Under the pieces are notes generated by a model that saw only the letters and a program-made list of their open reading frames with translations, was not told the DNA's origin and did not search any database. A program made the translations under genes and the position numbers. From Symbiodinium natans (lineage: Eukaryota; Sar; Dinophyceae; Suessiales; Symbiodiniaceae), in contig CAJNDS010001269.1 in the NCBI GenBank assembly GCA_905221605.1, positions 288,501-352,500 of the forward strand: 64,000 bases of DNA, read 5' to 3'. Shown one piece after another: positions 45,873-59,400 of the stretch (the first letter of the stretch is position 1; the number at the start of each line of letters is the position of its first letter).

Positions 45873-46078
45873 GCTAGACACCCAACCTGGGTAGCCCCAA
45901 AAATTGAGGGGCTGGGCGGGCTGGGAAACTAATCCAGGCCTTCGACTTCGTTGTGTGTTGACTCCCCTGCAACACCCTGACCCACCCAGAGCTGCGATTT
46001 AGGGTTGGGTTTGTAGGTTTCGGGTTTAGGGTTTAGGTTGGGGCCCGACCTGAACCCAAGTTGATCCCTGGACAGGCC

Positions 46079-46252
46079 TGAAGCGCTAGAACTTGCTGCC
46101 ATCGGTGAGAGCGACTGTATGCTGCAGCCTTCTGGCGGACGACAGAAACGCTCAGAGTCGCAGCGCAACCAATAACCCCCTCCCGCCCCCTCCGCAAATA
46201 ACACAAGCGAAGTGTCAACAACTGGCACCCCTCGCAACGACGGCCCGGCCAT
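46079..46252 (-). CDS. Candidate exon, unidentified
   Basis: MAGPSLRGVPVVDTSLVLFA, EGAGGGYWLRCDSERFCRPP, EGCSIQSLSPMAASSSASG with a possible GC donor (CAG|GCCTGT). Confidence 0.5.
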
Positions 46253-46924
46253 GGCATCACAGGTCGTCACTGTCGGTGGCACACCTGCAAGCAGAACTTG
46301 CTGGTCCGAAAAAAGTGCTGAGGCACAGGTGCCTTTCAGTAATACATATATATATATATATCTTTTAGCTTATTTATGTATTTATTTATGTACATACTAT
46401 GTATGCATGTATGCATGCATATATCCGACTCACCGTATTTCATAATTAGTACAAAGCGTGCTGAAGCAGGAGTACAGACGTGAGAACTGATCGTTTACAG
46501 GAATACCGACCACGCGCATGAACACAGATCTAGACAACGTGCGCGTGCATCCCCCCCACCCCCCCCACCCACCGACACCCACTCCACGTCCCTGGCCCCC
46601 CACTTCTAACCAAAAGAAATTTAGAGCTTGTAGAAGTTACTACATCATGTTATGATTCAGCCTACTCTTATGACCCTAAACCCTAAACCCTCAACCCAGT
46701 ACCATCGGGTTCATGGGAAGCTGAACGTATGTATATATATATATATATCTATATAGATACATATATATATATGTAGGCTACTGGCACAAGGTTGCCCAGC
46801 TATATACCTGGGTTCCCGTGTTTTTGCGTTGTGGGTGTTTATGAGGGAACTAAAGTCCCTCTAAAAGAGAATAAGACTACGATCAATGGCCCTCCCGAAA
46901 CCCTAAACCCGAAACCCGATAACC

Positions 46925-46977
46925 TTAACCGCCACGTGACTATCCAAGCGAGAGACGTGGCCTCCAAATTTCTTCGG
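46925..46977 (+). CDS. Candidate exon ending at a family D element
   Basis: Plus reads DNLNRHVTIQARDVASKFLR and ends CGG|GTAGTT, where GTAGTT is the first base run of the family D element at 46978. The acceptor is not clear. Confidence 0.5.
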
Positions 46978-47125
46978 GTAGTTCCATGGTCCCTTAGTAT
47001 GAGCCCGTAAAAGGGGACCCCCCTATATACCCCTTGTATACCCTATACAACCCAAGGGCCCTTGCTTCAGAATTCTTTAAAGGAGGTAAGGGACAATATT
47101 AAGGGACCATATAACTACCCTTAGA
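46978..47125. mobile_element. Introner-like inverted-repeat element, family D
   Basis: Starts GTAGTTCCATGGTCCCTTAG and ends AAGGGACCATATAACTACCC then TTAG. As at 24787-24951, GT and AG lie at the two ends. Confidence 0.8.
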
Positions 47126-47236
47126 TATTTAGGGGTCTGAGGGGCGTAGGGAGTTTACCCGCAACCCTATGAGCCCAAAACGTTGCGGCTTAAGTGCGCT
47201 TCCGGGCTTCTTCAGGGCTTTCCGGCTTCAAGAGTT

Positions 47237-47372
47237 TAGGGGGAAGTAGGGTTTAGGGTTTAGGGTTAGGGTTTAGGGTCTAGGGTTTAGGTTTAGGGTT
47301 TAGGGTTTAGGGTTTAGGGTTTAGGGTTTAGGGTTTAGGGCTTAGGGTTTAGGGTTTAGGGTTTAGTAACCC
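47237..47372 (+). repeat. Long TTTAGGG array, reversing at its right end
   Basis: About 18 units, then TTTAGTAACCCTAGACCC changes the orientation. Confidence 0.95.
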
Positions 47373-47415
47373 TAGACCCTAGAAACCCCAAAGCCGAAAC
47401 CTAGAACTGGTCGAC

Positions 47416-47464
47416 CAGGCCTGCGCGGTGCATCTCCACCCACAGCTGCTGCGCTGCCTGCCAC
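47416..47464 (-). CDS. PPR exon
   Basis: Acceptor CCCAG, then WQAAQQLWVEMHRAGL, donor CTG|GTCGAC. W-x-A-A-x-x-L-x-x-E-M-x-x-A-G-L is the first-helix part of a PPR repeat. Confidence 0.85.
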
Positions 47465-50400
47465 CTGGGCTTGATTTTATGGGTCTTAGGGTTTAGGGTT
47501 TAGGGTTTAGGGGTTCGGCTTGGGGGTTTGTGAGGGTTTAGGTTTAGGGTTTGTCTTGGAGGGTTTCGGGTTTAGGGTTTATAGGGTTTATGGTTTAGGG
47601 TCCCTGGGCGTTCACGATTTAGGGTCTGGGGTGTGGACATATAGGGTTTAGTGGCATAAGCCCTACCTGGAGCCCCAGGTAAGCCCCAATGCTCAACAAG
47701 CACCCCGTGCTCGAAATCCGAAGAAGTCTTTAAGGATGGTGAGGGGCCAAATCAAGGGGCCATGGACGTTACCCATAGAAACGCGAAACACTAAATCCCA
47801 ATCGAAGGATAGTTTCATGGGCCCTTAGCATGGTCGCTTACCTCCTTTAATGGGTTCTGATGTAGGCCCTTAAGTTGTATAGGGTATATCAGGGGTACCC
47901 TGTTGAGGTCCATAGAGAGTGTAGAGAGTGTGGCCATCTGCTTAGGAGCTCGCTTGTCTGCCTGCGCGCATGCAGAGATCGCAGCCTCAGTGCTTCTAGG
48001 CTTTGGCTCGCGTTTGTAAGTGTTCAGGGTTTATACGGTTTATGGGATTTATAGGGTTTATAGGGTTTATAGGGATTGTAGGGTTTGCAGGATTTGTACG
48101 CTGTAAGGGGTGTATAGGGTTTAGTGGGTTTAGGGTCAGTGGTTTTGTGGCCTTGGAACCGCCTGGGTTCTATGTCAGAGCATTTATTTTCAGGGGCGAC
48201 TATTTCAATCACTCCGCCCCCCGGGCGCCCCATTCAAGCGTAGGGTTTCTAGTTCATGGTTGGGATAGCTTTAAACAATTGAAGTTCTATTCCTTATTTA
48301 ATTCGAGCACCCTTCCACATGTACAATGTTACCCCCCCCACTATGACAAAGATATATAGAAAGCTTTGGGCCGATCACGTGGATGAAAATACTGACCCTA
48401 AACCCTAAACCGTAAACCCTAAACCCTAGACCCTAAACCCGGGCTTAGGATTGACAGCCTTCTTGGCTTTGAGCGTGTGGCGGCACATGATGATGAAATG
48501 TGGGACATTCATCCTTACAAGCTAACCCTTAAGGCCTTAAGGCTTCGGTTCTAGACACGGGAATCTTTATGAAATGTGGGACATTCATCCGTATAAGCTA
48601 CCCTTGAGGCTTGGATTCTAGACGGAAGGCGCGGAGGGCCTTGCAGCGTGCCCCAAAACCACAAACCCATCCTAGCAAAGGAGATTCGACGTGATGGGCA
48701 ACATGGGGGTCGGAATAATTACTAAGAATACTCCTTTATGGTCCCTTTATAAAAATACTATCATCTCCCCCAAAACCCTATTCTCATTACCAAGGCCTCT
48801 ATGTTGCTGCTTATCGCAGCCCTGTGTGATTCGGGCACAGGCTGTCGCCGCGATTGCGTCGGTCAGCACTGTGCTGGCTCCGGCGAACCTTCTAAACATC
48901 GGACACCGGAGCCAGAATTCGGCCCACTGAAGCCCTGAAAGCCTAAACCCCATAATGTACTTCGATAGCCTGAAAATCCGTAACCTCTGACCTGGGCTGT
49001 GGCTTGCATTCTGTCAAGCGACTGCTGCAGCATTCCAGACCGATATTGTGGTTATGCTGTAGTTGTGTAGCCAGGGGGCGTTAGGGGTCTTGAGCGTAGG
49101 GCTTGGCTGATTCAGGGGCGTTCTGGGGATTGGGTTACCATGTAATCCACGTCTCCATGTACCTTCTCCTAACGTGCTTCCCTCCTAAACCCTAAACCCT
49201 AAACGCTATACCCTAAACCCTAAACCCTAAACCCGTCGAACCTGGCAGAGATCGGTAGAAGTTGTCCCTGTCTCAGTTCCCCTGCAAGAATCCCGGTTTA
49301 GGGTTTGCGGCTTAGCACTGAAGGCTTTCCTGGAGTGGCCCTGATGAACCTTAAATTTTAAAGAAAAGGGAGCTGTTCCTGAAATTATTGGGAGATGTAT
49401 GGTCCAAGCTTAGCCTAGGTGGACCCTGAGCCCGAAACCCACCCCAAAACCCTAAAACCCGAAAACCCGAAAACCCTGACGCCCTAAAACCCTAAAACCC
49501 TAAAGCCCTAAAACCCTAAAACCCTAAAACCCTAGAACCCTAAAACCCTAAAACCCTGAAACCCTGAAACCCTAAAACCCTAAAACCCTTAAAACTCTGA
49601 AGCCCTAAAACCCGAAAACCCTAAAACCCAAAAAACGCGGCTCAAAGGATTAAAGGAACTCACGGAAGAGTCGGACATGAGGGCCTGGCAAATGCAGCGC
49701 GCCTGGCGTATAGGGAGGCTTCGTTAGGGTTTAGGGTTTAGGGTTTAGGGTTTAGGGTTTAGGGTTTTGGGTTTAGGGTTTAGGGTTTGGGGATTTTCAG
49801 AAGCCGCCGCTGCCCTCTCTTAGTCTCTATAGGCACCTGCGATAGAGGGCCAACCCGTACGCCTTCAAACAAGGGAATCTCTAAGACTCTAAGTGTACCT
49901 GAAGTACCTGAACCCTAAACCCTTTTTGTTCAAATTACAAACTTGCGCTGGGCAGTTTACTAGGACTAGGGGTTCACCTGGGAGTAGGGTTCACCTAACA
50001 CTAGGATTGCCCTTAACACCCTCTGAAAAAGATTCCTAAATATAAGCCTCTCAAACCCAATAAGGGAAAATACAAAATGTCCTAAGGGCCTACCCAGAAC
50101 AGTTTCCGACCTGGGGCTCACAGAATTTTGGGCTTCAGTCAGGTGCAGGCCCAAAAAGATGCATTGGGGGGGGGGGGGGGGGGGGGCAGGGTTCGGGAAA
50201 GTTAGGAGCTCCTCAGCAAAGGCTTCCATCGTTAGAGCATTTAGGATTTAGGGGTACCTGCTATCTTGGAAGGTGCTCAAAGTATGCAATAACCCAGGTT
50301 CAAAACTTTACTTCGGCAAGGGGGGCAGAGAAAAACACAGAGTGGAGGCAAGTTTGGTTCGGAGGTTTGTATTTTGGCTTCCAAGAAAAACATGGAGCAG

Positions 50401-53400
50401 GTCGAAAGCGCTTGCTGGGAACATCCCAAGGTGCAGATACTCAAAAGTCAGGTAGGCTTCCTTTTTTAAAGGGTATAGCCCCTTCGCGCTTGCAGGTTGT
50501 GTCTTCCGCAGCTTCGCGAAGCAAGAAACTGTCGGATGCTCTCTGCAGGGCCACGCACGGAAAAAAAAAAAACAACTGATTCAGCAAAGAGGGGAACGAT
50601 AAACCCTAAACCCCAACACACAGTGCCATGGTTCACCTCCACAAACAGTCCCCAAAACAATGACCCATACCGTATTCCTAGATTCGCAATTGTAAGTGCT
50701 CTTTTATTTGGGGGGGGGGGGGGGGTTACCCACATGTTTTGTATTGTGCTAACCCATACCCTGTGTTGCAGAAAACTAGGCTTTTGGGTTGTCCTAGAAC
50801 CAGAACCCTCGCTCGGGTCTCCATGACTTAGGGCCATAAAATCAAGACCTGCTGCCCACATTAGGAGGGATTAGGATCTACGGTGAAAGCAGGGACACCG
50901 TAATAGAGGTAGTTGGGACTCCCAAACCTTTGCGAGCTCCACCTTGCCATTGGGTGCCCCGATCGCAGGCTGAAATTGCGGCCCCCAGCGCCACAGCATC
51001 CGGCCTGACATGCGTCTCTGCCCCAAACCCTAAACCCTAAACCTTAAGCCCTAAACCCTACAGGTAGAGGCTTGCAGGAAGTTCAGGTGCTTCCGTGAGG
51101 TTGAGACAGGTTGAAGGCTCCTCATTGCTCGGGTGTTCAGTTGCCTTCAAACCCTACACCCCAAACAAGGACCTCTAAGGGATCCCTAAACCCGAAACCC
51201 GAAACCCTAAACCCTAAACCCTAAACCCTAAACCCTAAACCCTAAACCGGGAGATATGGATGACCATCTCTCCTGGTGAGAGAGAAGTGCCGCTCTATCG
51301 CCCTAAGGGCTTGATGTGGGTATTTCCCAAGATAGGGGCAGGCCGACTCAGGTACCCCAGAAAACAACAATGGGGCTTCCCTTTTAGGGTTTAGGGTTTA
51401 GGGTTTAGGGTTTTGGGTTTCGGGTTTAGGGTTTGGGGCATCATAACAACCTCAAAGGGCAGACTCTCCAAGACCCGTGTTGCGCAAATCGGCAGCCGAC
51501 CACACGCTGACGCAGATATGAGCAAGCCATGGAAAGCACCCTGAATCCACCCTGAAATCCACCTGGCCCCTGTAACCAACGGAAACTTGAGGGATTTGGG
51601 GTTGAGGTTCCAAGGGCACAGGGAGTACGGGATGGCAGGGTTAAGGGTTCATAAGCTTTTTAAGGGTCATGAAGCTTTAATGGTACTTAGCTTTCTGAGT
51701 GTAAGGGCACATGGCTTCATGACTTAAAAGAGGGGATTCTTCTTACACCCAATAAGCGAAAATATAAAGGTCCCAACGGCCTCCCCAAAACCCAAAACCC
51801 AAGACCCAAAACCCAAAACCCAAAACCCAAAACCCTACCGAGTCAGAGTTTCAGGATTTGGGGAAGCTGAGCTGGGTGACCGCAGGCCATGCCATGAGAG
51901 TGCGTGGAACGTCTGCAGAGCCTGGGGGCAAGCCCCGAAACTTAGGGTTTTGGGTTTACGGTTTAGGGTTTAGGGTTCAGGGTTTAGGGTTTAGGGATTA
52001 GGGTTTCGGGTCTAGGGTCTAGGGTCTAGGGTCTAGGGTTCAGGGTATAGGGTTTGCGGTTTAAGGTTCGAGTAACCTTAAGCTTTAAACCAAGGTACAG
52101 GTAAACATTTCAGGTGGCCTTTGCGGGTGTAGAATCATGGCCATTAATACCCTTGATTCTTCGGGCGAAGCCCGAAAGCATCCTACAACCCTAAACCCCG
52201 GAACCCTGACTGCTGTGAAGCCCGCAGACCCCACTTGTAAGCTCATATGGGCACCGGGATATTATCAGCAAGGTAATTATAGTTCTAGCTTAGCTGGCTT
52301 TAATCATATTTCGCGTACTTTAGAACCCTACTCATACTTGGTAGCCCAGGAACCACAAGGGCACCCCTTCTTTTGGGGATGACTATTTTCTTGAGGGAAC
52401 CTTGAACTAAAAAAGGGAAAAGGGCACCAGTGGGATCCACTGGGCTACCAAGTATAACTACCCATGAACCTTCAAGCAGTACCCTAAACCCTAAACCCTA
52501 AACCCTGAACCCTAAACCCTAAGCCCTAAACCCCAAACCCTAAACCCTAAACCTTAAACCCTAAACCCTAAACCCCCAAAAAACGAACCTTCAAGCAGGA
52601 AGCGTTTGGAGCTCAGGGCCCAGCTTCTTCCCAAGCCTCGGCTCGCGCGCAGGCGGTCATGGCCTCAGCTGAGGGTTTAGGGTTTAGGGTTTAGGGTTTA
52701 GGGTTTAGGGTTTAGGGTTTAGGGTTTAGGGTTTAGGGTTGAGGAGCAGCCCAAAGGATGGAGCTTGGAGTTCTCTTTCTTCTTCTGGCAGATACAGAAA
52801 TACACGCAGGGTCATACACATATATGTGCAGGTCATTGCAGGTCCACATATGCATGGGCAGGTTTAACTTTCCGGCCAAGGATGACACACATGTGAACAA
52901 GTTGCACCATGACATCTTGATCCCTTTTGGGTGCTGTTGTTTGCGTCTTCTTTCTTGCATGTCCCATCTAATGATACACAAGCCGCTGTAGTGCGATGTG
53001 TACGTGCGTTGTGCCAACAAAAGACGATTCTTATTGGGGCCAGCTTTTATGTTGCAAGCAGGACTAGTTACAGTTCTAGTTATAGTCATTGAATTGCAAT
53101 CGCAAAGGCTGGATACTTTAAGAAAGAACCTCATTTAAACAGTGAAGGGAAAGACCTCGAAGGATCAGGCGAAATTGGTTCCCCCAAGTATAGAGTGTAA
53201 GCAGTTGGTTAGTATAATTGGAGGTCACGCCTGTTTCACAAATTAATGCTGATAAAAGATCGGGCTATTTTGGAAACGCCACCCCCCAAGTTAAACATGC
53301 AAATTGCTCGGATGTGAATACGTATTTGGAGGTCAACTCTTACTTGAAAAGCATATTGTTCTAATGGTCAAGGAATCTTGGAAGAGAATGAAGGGCAGCT

Positions 53401-56400
53401 AGTGGGACAGCCGATGCGCCAGCTAAAGTACTTATAATCATCTTGGCTAGCCCTTTCCATTTTTCAAGTTACGGCCAGCTATAATCATTGGAGAACGTAT
53501 TCAACGACACTTCAAGCGCCTTTAAACAGATGCACTATGTGAACTAGTGGGCCAGAGCGAGATCTCAGCCTCAACCTGGCATAATTCTACGCGCAAGTAA
53601 TGGTACTTCCTACTCCTACACTAAATGTCTTGCGTCTTAGTGGAAGAGGCTGTTGGACAGCGGCACCTGCATTCTAGACTCGCAGAATGGTGATGGAATT
53701 TGAATTTCCGACTTTCCAAATTTCCAACTTTTCACACTGGCGAGGGCCAACTGTGGATGAAGAACACCTTGCACCGCTTCTGCACCTGTGGCAAACGATT
53801 TTGTTGAGTCAGTCTCCAGAAGTGGGTGCAGCCTCTAGCAATAAGTTCACAGGCGGTGCAAGATGTCCTCCATCCACCGTATGTCTTCGAGACTAGGCCT
53901 TCTTGCTCACAGGGTTTCTCGCACATCTGGAAACTTGGAACTTCAAGTCTCAAAGACACAAGCCCTCACGAATTGGAAACTTAAAATTGTTGCAATTTGG
54001 GAATTTCGGGAACCTGGAAAGTAGTGAAAGTGCAAGGACATAGTCCTAAATAAAACTGTGGTCTTGAAGGGGTGGCGAGCAAATATACCTAAACATTTAT
54101 ATTTGTATGTAAATTTACATTTAAAATTACATCTTTATTTATAGTTATGTAACATGTATTCATGTACATACATATATTTTTGTACACCTACATATGTATG
54201 TTTTTCCCTTGAAAGCAATGGGACCACCCCCACCCCCCCCCCCCCCCACCCGCACACATTTCCCTGAGGCCCAGGCAGCGCAAAAGCTCGGCAGCGTCGG
54301 CTGCAAGGCGCAACGCTGCAGGTCGGCCTTCGTAACTCCAAGCGCCGTGGAGTTTAGGGTTTCGGGTTTAGGCTTAGGCGTTGAGGAATCCAAGCACAGT
54401 TGGGATTTGCGGGGACGAAGTTCCAGATGCATGCCACCTTCGGATACGGGTCGGCAATAACTCTTCAGATTTCCACGATACAGGGGCCCCGAAGAAGGGA
54501 CTCTTCAGTTTAGGGTGTGGGGTTTAGGGTTAGGGTCTAGGGTTTAGGTTTTACAGAGGGACCATATAAAGGAGGAAAAAAGGGTTTAGGTTTCAAGGGC
54601 TTAAGGTTTTAAGAGTTTGAGGGTTTATGGTTCTAAGGGTTTAAGGTTGTCAAGGTGTTTAAGGTGTAAAGGGCTTGAGTCGGTATCAGGATTGAAGGGG
54701 TTCAGGGTTTAAAGGTTGAGGGGTTGAAGGTTCGCAGGTTTGAAGGGCTTAAACATGGTTTAAGGTTTAAGAGCTTCAAGGGCTTTGGGGGTTTGCGGAT
54801 GAAGGGCTTAAGGGCTTTAAAGGCTTTGGGGTATAAGGTCGTTGAGGTGTTTCGGGTTTTCAGGGTTTAGTGATTGTAAGGTTTCGAGGGCTCAGGGGTT
54901 TTTTGGTTTACGGGGGTTTACAGCGTTCATAAGAGTCCTAGGCATCTCAGTAGACTGGGAGCCCGTCGACCAAAAATAGAGCGGTCCACCAGGCAAAGCC
55001 TGCTCCGGCTCGCAGTTTTGTAAGGTTCTGGTGCTTTCGGATTCGGGATGTCGGGATCAGAGTTTAGGGTTGAGGGTTTAGGAAGGATCACACCCAGATA
55101 TACTTTATATACAGCCTAGACAAGCCCTCTACAAGGGCGTTACAGGGGTTGTTGTCTTCCATCGTTTTGTTGCGCTTTTTGTTGGGGGGTTCTTAGGCAA
55201 ATGCCCTCACCAAACCCCTATACCCCCAAGACCTAAACCCCCAAAACCCCAAACCCTAAACCTCCAAAACTCTAAACCGCTAAAACCCTTAAAACCCTAA
55301 ACCCCGAAACCACCAAAACCCTACACCCCGAAAAACCTAAACAACAAAAACCCTAAACCCCTAAACCCCAAACCAAAAGCCGAGACCCTGAAACCTGAAA
55401 CCCTAGACCCTAAACCCTACCCTAAACCCTAAACCCTAAACCCTAAACCCTAAACCCTAAACCCTAAACCCTAAACCCCAAACCCCAAACCCGAAACCCC
55501 AAACCCCAAACCCTAAACCCTAACTCCTCATCCTGATTCCGAACGCATGGCCACCAGAGCCTTCCGCCGCTGCGCCGATCGCGGCGTTGAAGCTCACCAC
55601 CGAAGCTGGGATCCTGGTAGGTAGGGTTTAGGGTTTAGGGTTTAGGGTTTAGGGTTTAGGGTTTAGGGTTTAGGGTTTAGGGTTTAGGGTTTCGGGTTTA
55701 GGGTTTAGGGTTTAGGGTTTAGGGTTTAGGGTTTAGGGTTTAGGCTTTTGGGTCCAGGGGTTGGGGCCTAGGTTTGGGGTGTAGGGTGTACGGTGTGGGG
55801 TTTAGGATCTCTCTGCAGTCTTGGGATTCCTTTTTGTTGGCTTCCTGGGGACCGAGCTCCTAAACCCGAAACCCTGAGCCCCAAACCCCCTTATATGCCC
55901 ATTATATCCTTCAGAACCAAAGGATGTAAGGGACCATAATAGGGGCCCATGAAGCTGCCCTTACATAAACCCTGAGCCCAAGACCCATAACCACAAATCC
56001 CAGAAGCTTGCGATCTCAAGGACCCCCAAAGCGGGCTTAGGGTTTAGGGTTTGCCGTACTTCGGGAGCTCAAGGATTAGGGTCCTGTGTTTTCGAAAGGT
56101 CCGTGTACATAAGTTGGATACACTTGGGCCCCAAAGCCATGATATGGGCAACAGTTTGAAAAAACCCAAAGGTACGAAGGGGTGAGAACCTTCTTATTTT
56201 GGATTCTGAGCTTCGGGACGTTGCCCCAGTGAAAATTTGGGATTCAGGCTGGTTGGTGCAGGGTTAAGGGTTTAGGAGTTTTTGTCACGGGGCCTTTGAC
56301 TCAGCATCTGTGCTCGGAGGTCCAGTGCCCGCGCCCACTCGCTGCCTTCCGACTTTCAGGGCTTACTTTCAAGTTCTTTGCAGGGGAATGTAGCTTCTTG

Positions 56401-59400
56401 TAGATTCTTGGGTCGGATCGTGGCAAGACGCCCACTTATAACGGCTTGGCGTGGTGGGCATCTTTAACTGCCATGACTCTTCGGGGAGAAAGGGAACCCT
56501 AAGCTATAAATTCCCTAGAGCCGAGAAGCCTAAAACCTTGAATCCTCAACCTTAAGCCCAACAAACACTCAGCATGCATGCAGGAACAGGTTGAAAAGTT
56601 AGGGCCTGGGTCCAGCTGTGGTACTACCTGGGAATGAGGGTTTTATAAGGTTTCTGAAGCCGAATGGGGCTGTTTTGAGCAATGGTACGACAATAAAGCC
56701 TCTTTACTGCTTACTGAACCCCCAAAACCGCTGTGTTCCTTCATTGAGGTACAGGCGCAACACGAAGCACCTGCAACCCTACTCAACTTTAGCCTGGTCG
56801 GATCGTTTACGGCTCTGAGGTGTAGGGTTAGTATATAATATGTAGTATATAATATGTAGTATATAATATATAGTATATAAATATGTTGTCCCGGCCTTTG
56901 GCACAAGCGTCGATGGCCGCGGTGTAGGTGACCTCATCCTGTCAGGGGTTTCGGATTTCGGGTTTAGGTTTAGGGGGTTTGGGGGTCAGGGGCTTAGGGT
57001 GTCTGCACAGAATCCATCGTCCCGGCAGTTCACATACACTACAGGCTCCGCGCTATGGCATATGGGGCAGCTCTCAAATCGTGGCAGGACCACGCAGGCT
57101 GCGAGCGAAGACGCAGAGATCCTGATGCAGCAGGTCTGCTCTGGCACGTGCACTGAATCCGGATCCATTAGTCCCTGATGTAAACGCCTTGGTGGCCCAG
57201 CTTCAGGAGGAATTCAAGTACGCTGAGCACAAAGCGGCTAAATCAGACGCAACCAGTGCCCCTAAACCCTAAACCCGAAACCCGATACTAATGCTACAGG
57301 TTCCCCGACCTGATCCCGCTAGATGCTAGGAAGGGCTCTCAGGGATTGCTTGCCTTTTCATGTTTTTTGGATGAGGATTGGCAAGGTGAGGGCTTATGAC
57401 ATTTGGGTGTCTCGAAGGCTGTGAGGTTGTTATAAATCAGGTTCACTTTTTTGAAGTGAGTTCCTTCACCACACAGAGCCCCCGGACAGACGGCATATTA
57501 GGTGTCTGGGCTTTAGGGTTGTTGTTCTTGGGGTACCGTTTCGCAATCACAAGGAAACCTATTTCAACATGACAACCACCTCAACAATCCAAAACGACTC
57601 AAGAAAACCTCAACCCTAAACCCGGATCCCCAAAGCCGAACTACACTTATCAACTGTTCACAGATTGAAAATCACACACAATATGTATAGTTCATAGTCG
57701 TTCATTCTCGCCTATGATAGTTTGTCATAGTTTTGAAAAAAATCATCATTGATTAACATAGTTTTGAAATAGCTAATAGTTTATGGTTTAGAACTAATAG
57801 CCTAAACTATAGTCGTTAAAAAACAATTCAAGATATGTAATGGTATCTAGTCGTTTATAACAGTCTAGAATCTTGGCAGCCCAGTAACCATATTATGATA
57901 CGGGCACCCCTTTTTTGGGTTGGCTACTTTATAAGGGAAACCATAACCAACAAAAAAGGGAAAACAAGGGTACCGCTGGGCTACCAAAAAGTAGCTTACA
58001 GTGGTCGATGATGGACATTTCCTGAAGAGCGTCCAAGCACCGGACTCCTCCAAGAGTCGCAGCGCTGCATGCCAGGCGCTCCCTCTGGGTTCAGGGTTCA
58101 GGATTTAGGGTTTAGGGTTTAGGGCTCAGGGTTCAGGGTTTAGGGTGAGATGATGATAGATATCATGTGATGGAATAAGATATGAGACTAAATTCAAGAA
58201 AGTACAAATAGTACAAAGACAACGAATATCATAGACCATAGACTATATCTGTGTTGAGATTTTGGGCCGCGCAGCTTTCATGGATTCAAGCTTTCGTTTT
58301 CCAAGGGTTGACGGGATGATGGGCAACAGAGTCTGAGTTTGGGGGGCAGACGCTGAGGGTTTAGGGCATCGTTCAGGGTTCCACCGACATCAAGGTCACC
58401 AGGGGCCGTCGAGTCAAGTGTGCGCGATTGGCAGCAGACGCCCAAAACGTGATGATAACGTAAAGCGGTTGCCTGCTGTGACATTGGTGGTCTTTGTTTC
58501 GGGCTTTATACGTTCAGAGTGTTTAGGCTAACGCAATGGTTCTTTTTTTGTTTTTTTTGGGGGGGGTACAGATTTCATCAATACGAAACGAGCTCGAAAC
58601 CATGTAAACAATCTCGAACGCCACCTCCCTGAACCCTCGCAAGCGGCTTCCGTAACACGTACAAACCTAGTTAGGGTTTACCATATCAACATCTCCAGTC
58701 TTTCAAGCTTGTGAAGTCTGAGGTTGCCACTCTGCCACATCCAGATTGAGGGCTTAGTGCCCTTTTCTGCTGGAGGGTCGGGTTTAGTTGCTTAGCGCTT
58801 GATGGCTTTATGGGCTTTAGCGTTCAGGGTGTTCAGCAAAGGCCGTAGACCTAGAGGCTTACACTACTCGATGCCCTTATCCTAGAAGTCGTACATCGGC
58901 CTTAATTATGATTTTGGATGTCGGGTTTAGGGCTTCCAGAACTTCTTAGCCCTAAGAGCGAAACGAAGCTGCCGGAGGAAGTACTCCGAACTTCAGATTC
59001 CGAACTCCCCTCAACCCGCTTGTGCCTCGAGCGCAGGCGGCAATGGCGGAGTTGAATGCCCTGGCCTAAGGTGCGCTAGCCCTAAACCCTAAACCCGAAA
59101 CCCCAAACCCTGTATCCTAAACCCGAAACCCAAAACCCTTCAGCCTAAACCCCAAACGCTAAATTTAGTAAGTTGGGGCAACTCTTTGAGTTCAGTTTCT
59201 ATTCTGAGATAGGGGTTTTGGAGCCCTCAGCCTTGAACATCTCTTACGAAACCATACTATGTAAGCCCCCCGCACCCCCCCCCCCCCAAAAAAAAAAAAA
59301 AAAGAGAACTAAAAAAACACAAACTGCATTCAGGGCTCAGGGTTTAGGGTTGATGGTTTGGGGTCAAAGGAAGTAACCTTGAGGGTCCGGAGGTAGGGCA

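Noticed and set aside
52733-53134. 133-codon minus frame
   Set aside because: Composition and lack of splice context do not suggest a protein; no motif.
55215-55748. Chromosome end
   Set aside because: Telomere arrays occur in both orientations with coding exons between them and unique sequence on both sides.
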